DNA of 64,000 bases from Achromobacter sp. Root83 (GCF_001428845.1 NZ_LMIU01000024.1:278008-342007), one strand, 5' to 3'. Shown: positions 18,930 to 30,438, numbered from the stretch's first letter. The notes: generated from the letters alone by a model not told the origin. Translations and numbers: made by a program.

Positions 18930-19897
18930 GGGCGCCCGTGCTGCCGGCCGAACTGGAATCGGCCGTGGACTGGATGGTGCTGCTGTCTTCGGGCAGCGTC
19001 GCCGTGGCGGACCGGGTCCGTTTTGAAAGCTGGCGCCAGTCCGATCCGCGCCATGCCGCCGCCTGGGAGACCGTGAACGCCGCCGTCACGGGATCTTTCG
19101 ACGCCCTGGGCCAAGGCGGACAACGGCGCGCCGCGGGGGCGGTGCTGCAGGCGCCGCCGGCCCGGCGCCGCGCGTTGCGCAACATGCTGATGCTGGCGCT
19201 CACCGCCAGCGGCCTGGCGGCCCTTGCCGACCGCCAGACGCCGTTGCGCACGCTGACGGCCGACCTGCGCACGGGCACCGCCGAGCGCCGCATCTATACC
19301 TTGCCGGACGGCAGCGAATTGACACTGAATGCGCGATCCGCCGTGGATCTGGACTTCAGTGCCGGGGCGCGCCGGGTTCGCCTGCGCAGCGGCGGCGTGT
19401 ACGCGCGCGTGGCGCCCGACGCCAGCCGGCCCTTCATGGTCGTGAGCGCCGACGGCGAGGTGCAGGCGCTTGGCACGGTCTTCAGCGTGGCCCGAGAGGG
19501 CGCCTCCAGCGTGGCCAGCGTGATCGAGCACAGCGTCGAGGTGCGCGCGGGCGGGCAGCGCAGGATCTTGCGGGCGGGCGAGGGCGTACGCTTTGGGCCG
19601 GACGGACTCGGCCAGCCGGATGCGCTGCTGGCGGATGCCGCCGCCTGGCAAAGCGGGATGCTGGTCGTCCATGACGAACCCCTGGGCGCCGTGGTGGACG
19701 CGTTGCGGCCCTATCGGCGCGGGTTCATCAGGATCACCCCTGCCGCCGCCCGGCTGCGCGTGCTGGGCGCGTTTCCGCTGGACGACACGGACCGGACGCT
19801 GGAATCGCTGCGCCAGACGCTGCCCATCGAGGTCAGTGCGCCAGGCGGCTGGATGGTCAACATCGACCTGCGCGCGGACGCCACCGAAAAAAGATGA
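18926..19897 (+). CDS. FecR family anti-sigma/sigma regulator
   Basis: A 323-residue inner-membrane protein. The N-terminal cytoplasmic domain (VDWMVLLSSGSVAVADRVRFESWRQSDPRHAAAWE) is the sigma-binding part. A membrane segment lies around LRNMLMLALTASGLAAL (about 85-101). The periplasmic FecR domain follows (YTLPDGSELTLNARSAVDLDF; GGVYARVAPDASRPFMV) and a C-terminal STN-like part (LRVLGAFPLDDTDRTLESL) meets the receptor. I chose the ATG at 18926 because it overlaps the fecI stop. It passes the occupied-receptor signal to FecI. Confidence 0.92.
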   Translation: MRAPVLPAELESAVDWMVLLSSGSVAVADRVRFESWRQSDPRHAAAWETVNAAVTGSFDALGQGGQRRAAGAVLQAPPARRRALRNMLMLALTASGLAALADRQTPLRTLTADLRTGTAERRIYTLPDGSELTLNARSAVDLDFSAGARRVRLRSGGVYARVAPDASRPFMVVSADGEVQALGTVFSVAREGASSVASVIEHSVEVRAGGQRRILRAGEGVRFGPDGLGQPDALLADAAAWQSGMLVVHDEPLGAVVDALRPYRRGFIRITPAAARLRVLGAFPLDDTDRTLESLRQTLPIEVSAPGGWMVNIDLRADATEKR

Positions 19898-19959
19898 TCA
19901 CTTTTTCCGGCCTCGCTGGACATACCTCCTGAAACGCCAAACTGTTTGCAGGAGATTCC

Positions 19960-22365
19960 ATGTTCCATCGTTATCCGGCCGCGCCGCTGGCGGCCGCGCT
20001 GATCGTCGCCCTGACCGCGCCCGCGGTCCAGGCCCAAAGCGAGACCCAGACCCCGGCCCCGGCCCCGGCTTCGGCACCGACTGCCACCCGCTACGATCTA
20101 CCGTCCGCGGCGCTGGGCGACACCTTGACCCGCATCGCCCGCCAGAGCGGGCGCCCGGTGTCGGTGGATCCCGCGCTGGTTGCGGGACGCACGGCGCCGG
20201 CCGTGTCGGGCGCCTACACCGCCGAGGAGGCCGTGCGCCAGGCGCTGGCGGGCAGCGGGCTGGAGCTGGCGGTGACGGCCAACGGCACCCTGAGCGCGCG
20301 GCGCGTAACCGGGAACACGACGATGCTGGAGCCCGTGCGCGTGACCGGTGCGATCGAATCGCCCACCGGCCATGTCGAGGGCTATGTCGCGCAGCGCGCG
20401 ATGTCGGGCATGAAGACCGACACGGCCCTGATCGAGACGCCGCAATCGGTGTCGGTCGTCACCAGCGACCAGATGCGCGCGGTGAAGGCCGCGTCGCTGG
20501 CCGACGCACTGGGCTATACCCCCGGTGTTTCCTCGCAGTCGCCGGCGTTCAGCCGGATGGTCGACGACCTGATGCTGCGCGGATTCAACGTGGCCGCCGG
20601 CAACTCCGGGCAGTTGCGCGACGGCCTGAAGTTGCAATCCAGTGTCTACGATGGCGGGCAGGAACCGTACGGCCTGGAGCGGGTGGAAGTGCTGCGCGGC
20701 GCATCGTCCGTGCTGTATGGACAACTGAGCCCCGGCGGCGTGGTGAACACCGTGAGCAAACGGCCCACCGCCGACACGCTGCGCGAGTTGAACCTGGAAG
20801 CAGGCAGCTACAACCGCCGGCAGGTGTCGGGCGACTTCGCCGGCGCGCTGACGGAGGACGGCGCGTGGACCTACCGGTTGACGGGCCTGGCCCGCAATGC
20901 CGACAACTGGGTGGACCACGTGCCGGACGACCGGACCTATCTGGCGCCGGCGTTGACGTGGCAGCCGTCGGCGGCCACATCGCTGACGCTGCTGGCAACG
21001 TACCAGCGCATCCGCACCAAGTTCGCCGCGCCCATGCCCGCCGCCAATACGTTGAATGGCCAGATTCCGCGCGACCTGTTCATCGGTGAGCCGGATTTCG
21101 ACCGCTACGACACCGACACCTACACCGTGGGCTATGCCTTCGAACACGCCTTCAATGACCGCGTGAAACTGCGCCAGAGCGCCCGCTATTTCACGGCCGA
21201 CGGCACCTGGGACTACCTGTCGTTCGGCGCCCTGCAGCCCAATGGCCGCACGCTGCGCCGCGGCGTCGTCAGCCGCAGCGAGCATTCCTATGGCGTGGCG
21301 ACCGACACCTCGCTGGAGCTGAAGCTTGACGGCGGCCCCTTGCAGCACACCGTGCTGGCGGGCCTTGACTACTACCGCAGCGGCTACGATTCCCACCGCC
21401 ATTCCGGCACGGTGGCTCCGCTGGCCGACATCTACAACCCGGTCTACGGCGCCGTGCCGGTCCTGAACACCGCGGCCGACTACGGCATCAACACGCGGGC
21501 CAGCGCGCTGGGACTCTACGTGCAGGACCAGATCAAGATCCAGGACAAGTGGGTGGTGGTGCTGGGCGGACGCCAGGATTGGGCCGATACCGACCAGAAG
21601 AACTACGCCAACGGCGCCACCACCCGGCTGCGCGATACGGCCACGACCGGCCGCGTGGGGCTGCTCTACCTGGCCGACAACGGCCTGGCGCCTTACGTCA
21701 GCGCCAGCCAGTCATTCGCGCCCACCGTCGGCGTGGACCGCGCCGGCAATGCCTTCAAACCCACCAAGGGCACCCAGTACGAACTGGGCCTGCGCTACGA
21801 ACCGCCCGGCGGCAACATGCTGTACAGCGCGGCGGTCTACGACCTGTCGCAGACCAATGCGCTGACGAGCGACCCCGCCGACGCCACGTATTCGGTGCAG
21901 ACGGGCAAGGCGCGCTCACGCGGCCTGGAACTGGAGGCCAAGGCCCGCCTGGGCGCGCTGAACCTGACCGCCAGCTACGCGTACACCGATGCGCGCACCA
22001 CGCGCAGCAACACGCCGGCCCTGGTGGACCAGCGCATCGCGCTGGTGCCCCTGCACAGCGCGTCGGTGTGGGCGGACTACAACCTGACGGCGGCGGGCGT
22101 GAGCGGCCTGACCGTGGGTGCGGGGGTGCGCTATGCCAGTTCGACCAATCTGCCGGGCTACCCCGCCAACGTACCGGGCCAGTTCCTCGTGGACGCCATG
22201 GCCGCCTATGACTTCGGCGCGCTGGACCCGTCCATGGCCGGACTGTCGCTGACGCTGAACGCGCGCAACCTGTTCAATCGCGGCTACCTGGCTTGCGCCG
22301 GCAGCACTGGCTGCCGTTACGGCGATCCGCGCACCTTGTACGCGACGCTGAGCTATCGCTGGTAG
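19960..22365 (+). CDS. TonB-dependent siderophore receptor with signalling (STN) domain
   Basis: An 801-residue outer-membrane receptor. The signal peptide is about 26 residues (ending AVQA). The STN signalling domain (about 45-110, YDLPSAALGDTLTRIARQSG) marks it as a transducer for FecR/FecI. A plug domain (about 140-265, ETPQSVSVVT; GLERVEVLRGASSVLYGQLSPGGVVNTVSKRP) and a 22-strand barrel with a C-terminal aromatic (YRW) follow. Plug wording resembles the ferrioxamine/ferrichrome (FoxA/FhuA) group, but the ligand is not certain. AGGAG precedes the ATG. It is expected to be transcribed by the adjacent FecI. Confidence 0.93.
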   Translation: MFHRYPAAPLAAALIVALTAPAVQAQSETQTPAPAPASAPTATRYDLPSAALGDTLTRIARQSGRPVSVDPALVAGRTAPAVSGAYTAEEAVRQALAGSGLELAVTANGTLSARRVTGNTTMLEPVRVTGAIESPTGHVEGYVAQRAMSGMKTDTALIETPQSVSVVTSDQMRAVKAASLADALGYTPGVSSQSPAFSRMVDDLMLRGFNVAAGNSGQLRDGLKLQSSVYDGGQEPYGLERVEVLRGASSVLYGQLSPGGVVNTVSKRPTADTLRELNLEAGSYNRRQVSGDFAGALTEDGAWTYRLTGLARNADNWVDHVPDDRTYLAPALTWQPSAATSLTLLATYQRIRTKFAAPMPAANTLNGQIPRDLFIGEPDFDRYDTDTYTVGYAFEHAFNDRVKLRQSARYFTADGTWDYLSFGALQPNGRTLRRGVVSRSEHSYGVATDTSLELKLDGGPLQHTVLAGLDYYRSGYDSHRHSGTVAPLADIYNPVYGAVPVLNTAADYGINTRASALGLYVQDQIKIQDKWVVVLGGRQDWADTDQKNYANGATTRLRDTATTGRVGLLYLADNGLAPYVSASQSFAPTVGVDRAGNAFKPTKGTQYELGLRYEPPGGNMLYSAAVYDLSQTNALTSDPADATYSVQTGKARSRGLELEAKARLGALNLTASYAYTDARTTRSNTPALVDQRIALVPLHSASVWADYNLTAAGVSGLTVGAGVRYASSTNLPGYPANVPGQFLVDAMAAYDFGALDPSMAGLSLTLNARNLFNRGYLACAGSTGCRYGDPRTLYATLSYRW

Positions 22366-22414
22366 AACGCGGCGGCCCGGCCTGCGCAACGCAGGAAAAC
22401 CCGTAGTGCAACAC

Positions 22415-22436
22415 GGGCCCGCAAGTCTGCGGGCCC
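22415..22436 (+). terminator. Hairpin after the TonB receptor gene
   Basis: A perfect 9-pair stem (22415-22423 with 22428-22436, loop AGTC). A second small hairpin lies at 22381-22395 (CCTGCG/CGCAGG). There is no U-run after the main stem. It separates the iron locus from the bkd operon. Confidence 0.45.
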
Positions 22437-22569
22437 CGCTCATTCGCCCTGTCCCCTGTGCTAATCTCGTCAACGGCCCACGCACAGATATCCCCGTGCG
22501 AAGGCCGACGACGGCAGCGCCCGAGGTCACACGCCTTTGGCAACGCCCTGGTAGGAAGAAAACGCATGA

Positions 22570-23826
<1,257 letters not shown>

Positions 23827-23828
23827 CG

Positions 23829-24872
23829 ATGGCAATCGATAACAACGCTGGTCCGGCCTCGGCGCCGATGACCATGATTCAGGCTTTGCGCTCGGCCATG
23901 GATGTAATGCTGGAGCGCGACAACAACGTGGTGGTGTTCGGACAGGACGTCGGCTACTTCGGCGGCGTCTTCCGCTGCACCGAAGGCCTGCAGGCCAAGT
24001 TCGGCAGTTCACGCGTGTTCGACACGCCGATCTCCGAGGGCGGCATCGTCGGCGTGGCGGTGGGCATGGGCGCCTACGGGTTGCGGCCCGTGTGCGAGAT
24101 CCAGTTCGCCGACTATTTCTATCCCGCCTCCGACCAGATCGTGTCCGAGGCGGCGCGCCTGCGCTACCGGTCCGTGGGCGAATTCATCGCGCCCATGACA
24201 ATCCGCATGCCTTGCGGCGGCGGCATCTACGGCGGGCAGACGCACAGCCAGAGCCCCGAGGCGATGTTCACGCAGGTCTGCGGGCTGCGCACGGTGATGC
24301 CGTCCAACCCCTACGACGCCAAGGGGCTGCTGATCGCCGCCATCGAAAACGACGATCCGGTGATCTTCCTGGAACCCAAGCGGCTCTACAACGGCCCGTT
24401 CGACGGCCATCACGACCGTCCGGTGACGCCCTGGACCGGGCGCCCCGGCAGCATCGTGCCCACCGGCTATTACACGGTGCCGCTGGAATCGGCCGCCATC
24501 GTGCGGCCGGGTTCCGAACTGACGGTGCTGACCTACGGCACCACGGTGCATGTGTCGCTGACCGCGGCCGAAGAGGCCGGCATCGACGCCGAGATCATCG
24601 ACCTGCGCAGCCTGTGGCCGCTGGATCTGGATGCCATCGTCAATTCGGTGAAGAAGACCGGACGCTGCGTGGTGGTCCACGAGGCCACGCGCACCTGCGG
24701 CTTCGGCGCCGAACTGATTTCGCTGGTGCAGGAACACTGCTTCCATCATCTGGAGGCGCCCGTGGAGCGCGTGACCGGTTGGGATACTCCCTATCCGCAC
24801 GCGCAGGAATGGGCGTACTTCCCTGGCCCGCGCAGGGTCGGCGAAGCCTTCAAACGCGCGATGGAGGTGTGA
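23829..24872 (+). CDS. bkdA2: Branched-chain 2-oxoacid dehydrogenase E1 component, beta subunit
   Basis: A 347-residue partner of the alpha subunit, starting 2 bases after it. Family motifs include MTMIQALRSAMDVMLERDNNVVVFGQDVGYFGGVFR, FDTPISEGGIVGVAVGMGAYGLRPV and VHEATRTCGFGAEL. It completes the heterotetrameric E1, supplying half of the ThDP site. It is cytoplasmic and shares the transcript with E2 and E3. The E2 gene follows after 1 base. Confidence 0.97.
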   Translation: MAIDNNAGPASAPMTMIQALRSAMDVMLERDNNVVVFGQDVGYFGGVFRCTEGLQAKFGSSRVFDTPISEGGIVGVAVGMGAYGLRPVCEIQFADYFYPASDQIVSEAARLRYRSVGEFIAPMTIRMPCGGGIYGGQTHSQSPEAMFTQVCGLRTVMPSNPYDAKGLLIAAIENDDPVIFLEPKRLYNGPFDGHHDRPVTPWTGRPGSIVPTGYYTVPLESAAIVRPGSELTVLTYGTTVHVSLTAAEEAGIDAEIIDLRSLWPLDLDAIVNSVKKTGRCVVVHEATRTCGFGAELISLVQEHCFHHLEAPVERVTGWDTPYPHAQEWAYFPGPRRVGEAFKRAMEV

Positions 24873-24873
24873 G

Positions 24874-26286
24874 ATGGGGATTCATATCATCAAGATGCCC
24901 GACATCGGTGAAGGCATTGCGGAAGTTGAACTGGTGGGCTGGCACGTTAAGGTGGGCGATACCGTCGCCGAGGATCAGCCGCTGGCCGATGTGATGACGG
25001 ACAAGGCCACGGTCGAGATCCCGTCGCCGGTGGTCGGCAAGGTGATCTCGTTGGGCGGGGACGTCGGCCAGGTGATGGCCGTGGGCGGCGAACTGATCCG
25101 CCTGGAAGTCGAGGGCGAGGGCAATGTGAAGGCGGGGGCGGCTGCACCGGCAGCCGGAGCATTGGCCGCTGGGACTTCGGCCGCGGGAGCATCGGCCGTC
25201 GCGGGGTCGCCCGCCGCGGGATCGCCCGCCGCGCAGAAGCCCGGGGCTGCCGGGGTTTCCGCGTCCGCGTCCGTCAAATCCGAGAAGGACGCGGCCGCGG
25301 GCCGGATCGCGGCTTCCGTGCCGCCGGGCGGCGCGGGGGCGCAAGCCCACGCCAAATCCCCGGCGGCGCGTGCGGCCGGCGGCGCGCCTGCCGTGGCGCG
25401 CCAGCCCGGCGAGAAGCCGCTGGCGTCGCCCGCCGTGCGCAAGCGCGCCTGGGACCTGGGGGTTGAATTGCGTTACGTGCAGGGCAGCGGTCCGGCCGGA
25501 CGCGTCATGCACGAAGACCTGGACGCTTATCTGCAATCGCAAGGCTCGGGCGTGGCCGCGCGCGCGGGCGCTGCCTACGCCGAACGCAACGATGAGGACG
25601 CCGTGCCCGTCATCGGCCTGCGCAGAAAGATCGCGCAGAAAATGGCGGAATCCAAGCGCCGCATTCCGCACTTCAGCTACGTCGAGGAAATCGACGTGAC
25701 CGAACTCGAAGACCTGCGCGTCCAGCTCAACGCCAGGTGGGGCGAGTCGCGCGGCAAGCTGACGCTGCTGCCGCTGCTGGCGCGCGCCATGGTGGTGGCG
25801 CTGCGCGACTTTCCGCAGATCAATGCGCGCTATGACGACGAGGCTGGCGTGGTGACACGCTATGGCGCCGTGCACATCGGCATCGCCACGCAAAGCGACG
25901 GCGGCCTGATGGTACCGGTGTTGCGTCATGCCGAGGCACGCGACCTCTGGTCCATCGCGGCCGAGATCGGGCGGCTGGCGCAGGCGGTGCGCGCGGGCAG
26001 CGCGGGGCGCGACGAGCTGTCCGGCTCCACCATCACCATCACCAGCCTGGGCCCGCTGGGCGGCGTCGTGACCACACCGGTGATCAATCATCCCGAGGTC
26101 GGCATCGTGGGCGTGAACCGCATCGTCGAGCGGCCCGCCATCCGCAATGGCGCCGTGGTGGCGCGCAAACTGATGAACCTGTCGTCGTCCTTCGACCACC
26201 GCGTGGTGGACGGCATGGACGCTGCGCGCTTCATCCAGGCGGTGCGCGCCCTGCTGGAACAACCCGCGCTGCTTTTCGTGGAGTAA
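24874..26286 (+). CDS. bkdB: Branched-chain 2-oxoacid dehydrogenase E2 (dihydrolipoyllysine acyltransferase)
   Basis: A 470-residue core protein. One lipoyl domain (about 1-78) carries the lipoylated Lys44 in MTDKATVE. A flexible Ala/Ser/Gly/Pro linker (about 85-175, with repeated AAG-S-A units) joins it to the peripheral-subunit-binding domain (about 182-222, [20 protein letters not shown]). The acyltransferase domain (about 245-470) has the catalytic DHRVVDG with His442. It transfers branched-chain acyl groups to CoA and forms the complex core. The long low-complexity linker is longer than usual for single-lipoyl E2 proteins. Confidence 0.96.
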   Translation: MGIHIIKMPDIGEGIAEVELVGWHVKVGDTVAEDQPLADVMTDKATVEIPSPVVGKVISLGGDVGQVMAVGGELIRLEVEGEGNVKAGAAAPAAGALAAGTSAAGASAVAGSPAAGSPAAQKPGAAGVSASASVKSEKDAAAGRIAASVPPGGAGAQAHAKSPAARAAGGAPAVARQPGEKPLASPAVRKRAWDLGVELRYVQGSGPAGRVMHEDLDAYLQSQGSGVAARAGAAYAERNDEDAVPVIGLRRKIAQKMAESKRRIPHFSYVEEIDVTELEDLRVQLNARWGESRGKLTLLPLLARAMVVALRDFPQINARYDDEAGVVTRYGAVHIGIATQSDGGLMVPVLRHAEARDLWSIAAEIGRLAQAVRAGSAGRDELSGSTITITSLGPLGGVVTTPVINHPEVGIVGVNRIVERPAIRNGAVVARKLMNLSSSFDHRVVDGMDAARFIQAVRALLEQPALLFVE

Positions 26287-26288
26287 GC

Positions 26289-27692
26289 ATGAGCCAGATC
26301 ACAAAGACTACGACCTTGCTGGTGATCGGCGGCGGCCCCGGCGGCTACGTGGCCGCCATCCGCGCTGGGCAACTGGGCGTGCCGGCCATCCTGGTCGAAG
26401 GCGCCCAACTGGGCGGCACCTGCCTGAACATCGGCTGCATTCCGTCCAAGGCCCTGATCCACGCGGCCGAGGAGTTCGACAAGGCGCGGCACTACGCGGA
26501 CAAGTCCGCGCTGGGCATTGCCGTGGACGCGCCCCGCATCGATATCGCCCAAACCGTGGCCTGGAAGGACGGCATCGTCGGCAAGCTGACGGGCGGCGTG
26601 GGCGCGCTGCTCAAGAAGAACGGCGTGGAGGTGGTGCAGGGCTGGGCCACGCTGCTGGACGGCAAGACCGTCGAAGTGGAAACCACCGACGCGGGCCGGG
26701 TCCGCATCCAGTGCGAGCACCTGCTGCTGGCGGCCGGCTCCGAGCCCACGCCGCTTGTGTCCATGCCCTTTGGCGGGATGGTGGTGTCGTCCACCGAAGC
26801 GCTGTCGCCCGCCAGCATCCCGAAGCAGCTCGTGGTGGTCGGCGGCGGGTACATCGGCCTGGAGCTGGGCACCGTGTACCGCAAGCTGGGCGCGGAAGTG
26901 GCCGTGGTGGAAGCGCAGGACCGCATTCTGCCCACCTACGACGCCGAACTCACCAAGCCCGTGGCCGCCGCCCTGGCCAGAATGGGCGTGGCGCTGCACC
27001 TGGGCCGCAAGGTGCTGGGCCTGAACGGCGCGGGCGATGCCGTACGGGTGCAGGATGCCAGCGGCGCCGAGACCCTGCTGCCGGCCGACCGCGTGCTGAT
27101 CTCTGTGGGGCGCCGTCCGCGCACGCAGGGCTGGGGGCTGGAAAGCCTGCAGCTCGATCGCCAGGGCAACGCGCTGCGCATCGACGACCAGTGCCGCACG
27201 TCCATGCGCGATGTCTGGGCCATCGGCGACATCGCCGGGGAACCCATGCTGGCGCATCGCGCGATGGCGCAGGGCGAGATGGTGGCCGAACTGGTGGCGG
27301 GCAAGCGCCGCCATTTCCAGCCGGCCTCCATTCCCGCCGTGTGCTTCACCGACCCCGAGGTCGTGGTGGCGGGGCTGTCGCCCGTCGACGCCGAAAGCGC
27401 GGGACTGGATTGCCTGACGGCGTCCTTCCCCTTCGCCGCGAACGGCCGCGCCATGACGCTGGAATCCACCGACGGGTTCGTGCGCGTCGTGGCCCGCCGC
27501 GACAACCATCTGATCGTCGGCTGGCAGGCGGTGGGGCGGGGCGTCTCGGAGCTGTCCACGGCGTTCGGCCAGTCGCTGGAGATGGGCGCCACGCTGGAAG
27601 ACGTGGCCGGCACCATCCACGCGCATCCCACCTTGGGCGAGGCCGTGCAGGAAGCGGCGCTCAAGGCGCTGGGGCACGCGCTGCATATCTGA
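26289..27692 (+). CDS. lpdV: Dihydrolipoyl dehydrogenase (E3) of the branched-chain complex
   Basis: A 467-residue flavoprotein, 2 bases after E2. FAD binding uses [10 protein letters not shown] (14-23). The redox disulfide is Cys45-Cys50 in [13 protein letters not shown]. The NAD site is [11 protein letters not shown]. The C-terminal His446-Glu451 pair (HPTLGE) supplies the active-site base to the partner subunit. It reoxidises dihydrolipoyl groups on E2 with NAD+. Its place in the operon indicates a dedicated E3, as with LpdV of pseudomonads. Confidence 0.96.
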   Translation: MSQITKTTTLLVIGGGPGGYVAAIRAGQLGVPAILVEGAQLGGTCLNIGCIPSKALIHAAEEFDKARHYADKSALGIAVDAPRIDIAQTVAWKDGIVGKLTGGVGALLKKNGVEVVQGWATLLDGKTVEVETTDAGRVRIQCEHLLLAAGSEPTPLVSMPFGGMVVSSTEALSPASIPKQLVVVGGGYIGLELGTVYRKLGAEVAVVEAQDRILPTYDAELTKPVAAALARMGVALHLGRKVLGLNGAGDAVRVQDASGAETLLPADRVLISVGRRPRTQGWGLESLQLDRQGNALRIDDQCRTSMRDVWAIGDIAGEPMLAHRAMAQGEMVAELVAGKRRHFQPASIPAVCFTDPEVVVAGLSPVDAESAGLDCLTASFPFAANGRAMTLESTDGFVRVVARRDNHLIVGWQAVGRGVSELSTAFGQSLEMGATLEDVAGTIHAHPTLGEAVQEAALKALGHALHI

Positions 27693-27721
27693 TCCGGCCG
27701 GGATCGCTTCCAGCCGCTAGA

Positions 27722-27754
27722 GCGCCGCGCCTCCGGTTCGCCGGGGCGCGGCGC
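27722..27754. terminator. Strong shared hairpin between convergent lpdV and maoC genes
   Basis: Ten perfect outer pairs (27722-27731 with 27745-27754) enclose an inner CCGG-TTCG-CCGG stem with a UUCG tetraloop. It lies in the 70-base gap between convergent genes and could end both transcripts. There is no U-run. Confidence 0.55.
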
Positions 27755-27762
27755 GATGTCGT

Positions 27763-28224
27763 TCAGGCAGGGCGTTTGCGCAACAGGTACTTTTGCTCGC
27801 CGTCCATCACCAGCACGTCTTGCTGGTTGCGCACTTCGCTGCCCATGACGAGGACGCCCGTGCTGCGCCCAGGTGTCAGCGCCGTCACGCGCAGCGACGC
27901 ATACAAGGTATCGCCCACATAAACCGGCTTCAGAAACCGGCTGCTCTGCTCCAGGAAGGCCTTGAGCGAATCTTCCACCATGTGCGGGAACAGGCCGGCG
28001 CCGGCCGCGGTCTGGATGGCGACCTGAAATCCGTGCGCCAGCATGTGCGGCATGCCATGGGCGCGGCAATATTCCACGTCGTAGTGCACCGGGTGGTTGT
28101 CGCCGCTGGCCAGTTGAAAGGCGGCGAACAACGCATCGGTCATGGTGCGGGACGGCAGATTGAAAATCTCGCCAATCTGGAAGTCTTCGAAATAGCGCTG
28201 CGCGCACAGTTGATGCTTGATCAT
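27763..28224 (-). CDS. MaoC family hydratase
   Basis: A 153-residue hot-dog fold protein. The hydratase signature is ASGDNHPVHYDVEYCRAHGM, holding the catalytic Asp and His, followed by MLAHGFQVA. MaoC proteins hydrate enoyl-CoA thioesters reversibly in the cytoplasm. It is followed upstream by a Bug receptor on the same strand (60 bases) and faces a LysR regulator and a family III CoA-transferase. That grouping resembles dicarboxylate-CoA pathways such as itaconate or mesaconate degradation. AGGACC precedes the ATG. Confidence 0.9.
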   Translation of the reverse strand: MIKHQLCAQRYFEDFQIGEIFNLPSRTMTDALFAAFQLASGDNHPVHYDVEYCRAHGMPHMLAHGFQVAIQTAAGAGLFPHMVEDSLKAFLEQSSRFLKPVYVGDTLYASLRVTALTPGRSTGVLVMGSEVRNQQDVLVMDGEQKYLLRKRPA

Positions 28225-28284
28225 GCAAGGGTCCTGTTGTTGATGGGGTGGCGATGGGTCAAATCCGGTCCGCGTGGCCAGACT

Positions 28285-29274
28285 TCAGTTCGCGCTCATG
28301 TTGGTGGCCTTGGCGACTTTGCTCCACTTCGCCAGTTCACTGTCCAGGAAGCTGGCCAGCGCCGCGGGCGAGGGGGCCGTTTCCAGTACCAGCCCCATGT
28401 CATAGGCTCGGCGTTTCAGCCCGTCGTCCTGAAGCGCGGCCCGCAGGGATGACGTGAGCTTCTCGATCACCGGGGCAGGCGTGCCGGCCGGCGCGAACAC
28501 GGCGTTCCAGGTGTAGGCCTCGTAGCCCGGAATGGCTTCGGCGATGGCGGGGGCGTCCGGGGTCTGCGGCAAGCGCTGCCCCATCGACGTCGCCAGCAAG
28601 CGGACCGTGCCGGCATGCACCTGGGCCAGGCCGGTGGGTGCGCTGTCGATCATGAAATCCAGATGCCCGCCGATCACGTCGGCCATCGCGGGAGCGCTGC
28701 CGCGATACGGCACGTGCATGGCTCGTGTCCCGGCCAGATAGTTGACCAGCTCGGCGGCCAGGTGCGGCGCGCTGCCGATGCCGGCCGAACCATAGTTGAC
28801 CTTGCCCGGATGCGATTTCAGGTAGGCCAGGAATTCCGGCAAGGTCTTTGCCGCAATGGACTTGTTGACGACGAGCACCAATGGCGCCTTGGCGGCCAGG
28901 CCTACGGGCGCGAAATCTTCGACGGTGCGATAGGGCAGGGTCGCGTGAATGCTGGGATTGACCGCATGCGCCACCGTGGTGAGCAGCAGCGTATAGCCGT
29001 CGGCCGGCGCCTTGGCGACCACTTCCGTACCCACCATCGTGCCCGCGCCGGTACGGTTTTCCACGATGAACGTGGCGCCAGTCTGGCGGGCCCAGCTTTC
29101 GGCCAGCGCGCGCGCGAAGGTGTCCGTGGGACCGCCGGCCGCATACGGCACGACCAATTTCACCGGCCGTTCCGGGTAGGCTGGCTGGGCCCCGGCCAAC
29201 GGCGCGGCGGCCAGCAGGCCCAGCGCGGCGGTCAGCTTGCGGGCCAGCGCGGCCCAGGAAAATCGTGGGTTCAT
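28285..29274 (-). CDS. Bug-family (TctC-like) periplasmic solute-binding protein
   Basis: A 329-residue receptor. The signal peptide covers about residues 1-29 (AALGLLAAAPLAGA). The mature start AYPERPVKLVVPYAAGGPTDTFARALA and the loop NRTGAGTMVG fit the Bug family. There is no permease nearby. It is first in a leftward pair with maoC, divergent from the LysR gene at 29481, so the regulator likely controls it. The third Bug gene of the window, it is not obviously a recent duplicate of the others by motif wording. Confidence 0.93.
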   Translation of the reverse strand: MNPRFSWAALARKLTAALGLLAAAPLAGAQPAYPERPVKLVVPYAAGGPTDTFARALAESWARQTGATFIVENRTGAGTMVGTEVVAKAPADGYTLLLTTVAHAVNPSIHATLPYRTVEDFAPVGLAAKAPLVLVVNKSIAAKTLPEFLAYLKSHPGKVNYGSAGIGSAPHLAAELVNYLAGTRAMHVPYRGSAPAMADVIGGHLDFMIDSAPTGLAQVHAGTVRLLATSMGQRLPQTPDAPAIAEAIPGYEAYTWNAVFAPAGTPAPVIEKLTSSLRAALQDDGLKRRAYDMGLVLETAPSPAALASFLDSELAKWSKVAKATNMSAN

Positions 29275-29419
29275 GTGTTGTCTCCGTTCCTTGTTTTTTC
29301 CCGCCGGATGCCGTCAGGCTGTGTCGGCGCGTTGCGGGCGGCTTGGGGTTTGTTCCCTGGCATCGGCAAAATATAAAGACGATGATCCGGGGCGAACAGT
29401 CGAATGTTTCTTGCCCGAC

Positions 29420-29434
29420 TTAGAACCTTTCTAA
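29420..29434. promoter_or_regulatory. LysR-type operator-like palindrome
   Basis: TTAGAACCTTTCTAA has perfect 6-base arms around CCT and contains the T-N11-A pattern of LysR boxes. It lies between the divergent Bug and LysR genes, immediately before the ATG at 29442, which argues that translation starts further downstream. Confidence 0.5.
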
Positions 29435-29480
29435 CAATGGCTTGCCCTGGCCGTATGGCGGGGTCTGCGAGGTGATTGCA

Positions 29481-30383
29481 TTGCGCTACGAATTGACCGA
29501 CCTGCGTGTTTTCATGGCCATCGCCGAGGCCAAGAGTCTGACGGGCGGCGCGTCCGACCTGCATCTGACCGCGCCATCCGCCAGCTACCGCCTGAAGAAT
29601 CTGGAGCAGGCGATGGGCGTTCCGCTGTTCGTGCGCACGCAGAAGGGCATGTCGCTGACACCGGCGGGCATGACCGTGCTGCGCTACGCCCAGACCATTC
29701 TTGGCAATGTCGAGCGCCTGCAGGGCGAGATGCGGCGCCATACCGACGGCATCGAGGGGCACATCCGCGTTTTCGCCAACAGCAGCACCATGAGCAGCCT
29801 GCCGGCCGCGTTGAGCCGGTTTCTGGCGGCCTATCCCAACGTCAACGTCGATCTTGAGGAACGCCTCAGCGCCGAAACGGTCAAGGCGGTGCTGGACGGG
29901 CATGCGGACGTGGGATTGGTGGCAGGGGCCATCGAGATGCGCGGACTGGAGTTCATCACCTATGGCAAGGACGAACTGTTGTTCATCATTCCGCCGCGCC
30001 ACCCGCTGGGCCTGCATCGGCGCGTATCGCTGGAGGCCGCGCTGGCGCACGATGTCGTGGCGATCGGCCGCAAGAGCAGCAATTTTCTGTATCTGCAGCA
30101 GATGGCCGAGCAACTGGGTATCAAGCCGCGCGTTCGCGTGCATGCACCCAATTTCGACGCGGTATTGCGTTGCGTCCAGGAGGGCGCGGGCATATCCCTG
30201 GTGCCGCGCTCGGTGGCCGCTGTCGCCCTTGCCCAGGGCAAGGTCGAGTGCGTGGAAATCGAGGAAGCCTGGGCGGTGCGTGAGCAGCGCGTGGTGATGC
30301 GCGGCATGGAAGCGCTGCCGGTGTATGCGCGCGACTTCGTCGGCTACGTTACGCAGCTGACGCCGGTGGAACACAGCGATTAG
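29481..30383 (+). CDS. LysR family transcriptional regulator
   Basis: A regulator of about 300 residues. The winged helix-turn-helix starts LRYELTDLRVFMAIAEAKSLTGGASDLHLTAPSASYRLKNLEQAMGVPLF, with a PBP2-like effector domain from about residue 80. I place the start at TTG 29481 because GCGAGG lies 8 bases upstream and the LysR motif begins there. An ATG at 29442 would add 13 residues but overlaps the operator-like palindrome and has no ribosome site. It lies between the Bug/maoC pair and the CoA-transferase, and probably controls both sides. Confidence 0.9.
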   Translation: MRYELTDLRVFMAIAEAKSLTGGASDLHLTAPSASYRLKNLEQAMGVPLFVRTQKGMSLTPAGMTVLRYAQTILGNVERLQGEMRRHTDGIEGHIRVFANSSTMSSLPAALSRFLAAYPNVNVDLEERLSAETVKAVLDGHADVGLVAGAIEMRGLEFITYGKDELLFIIPPRHPLGLHRRVSLEAALAHDVVAIGRKSSNFLYLQQMAEQLGIKPRVRVHAPNFDAVLRCVQEGAGISLVPRSVAAVALAQGKVECVEIEEAWAVREQRVVMRGMEALPVYARDFVGYVTQLTPVEHSD

Positions 30384-30438
30384 AGAATCTTGAAGCGCGA
30401 TTAAAAATTATCGACTGGCCGTGCCGGGCTGGCATTCC

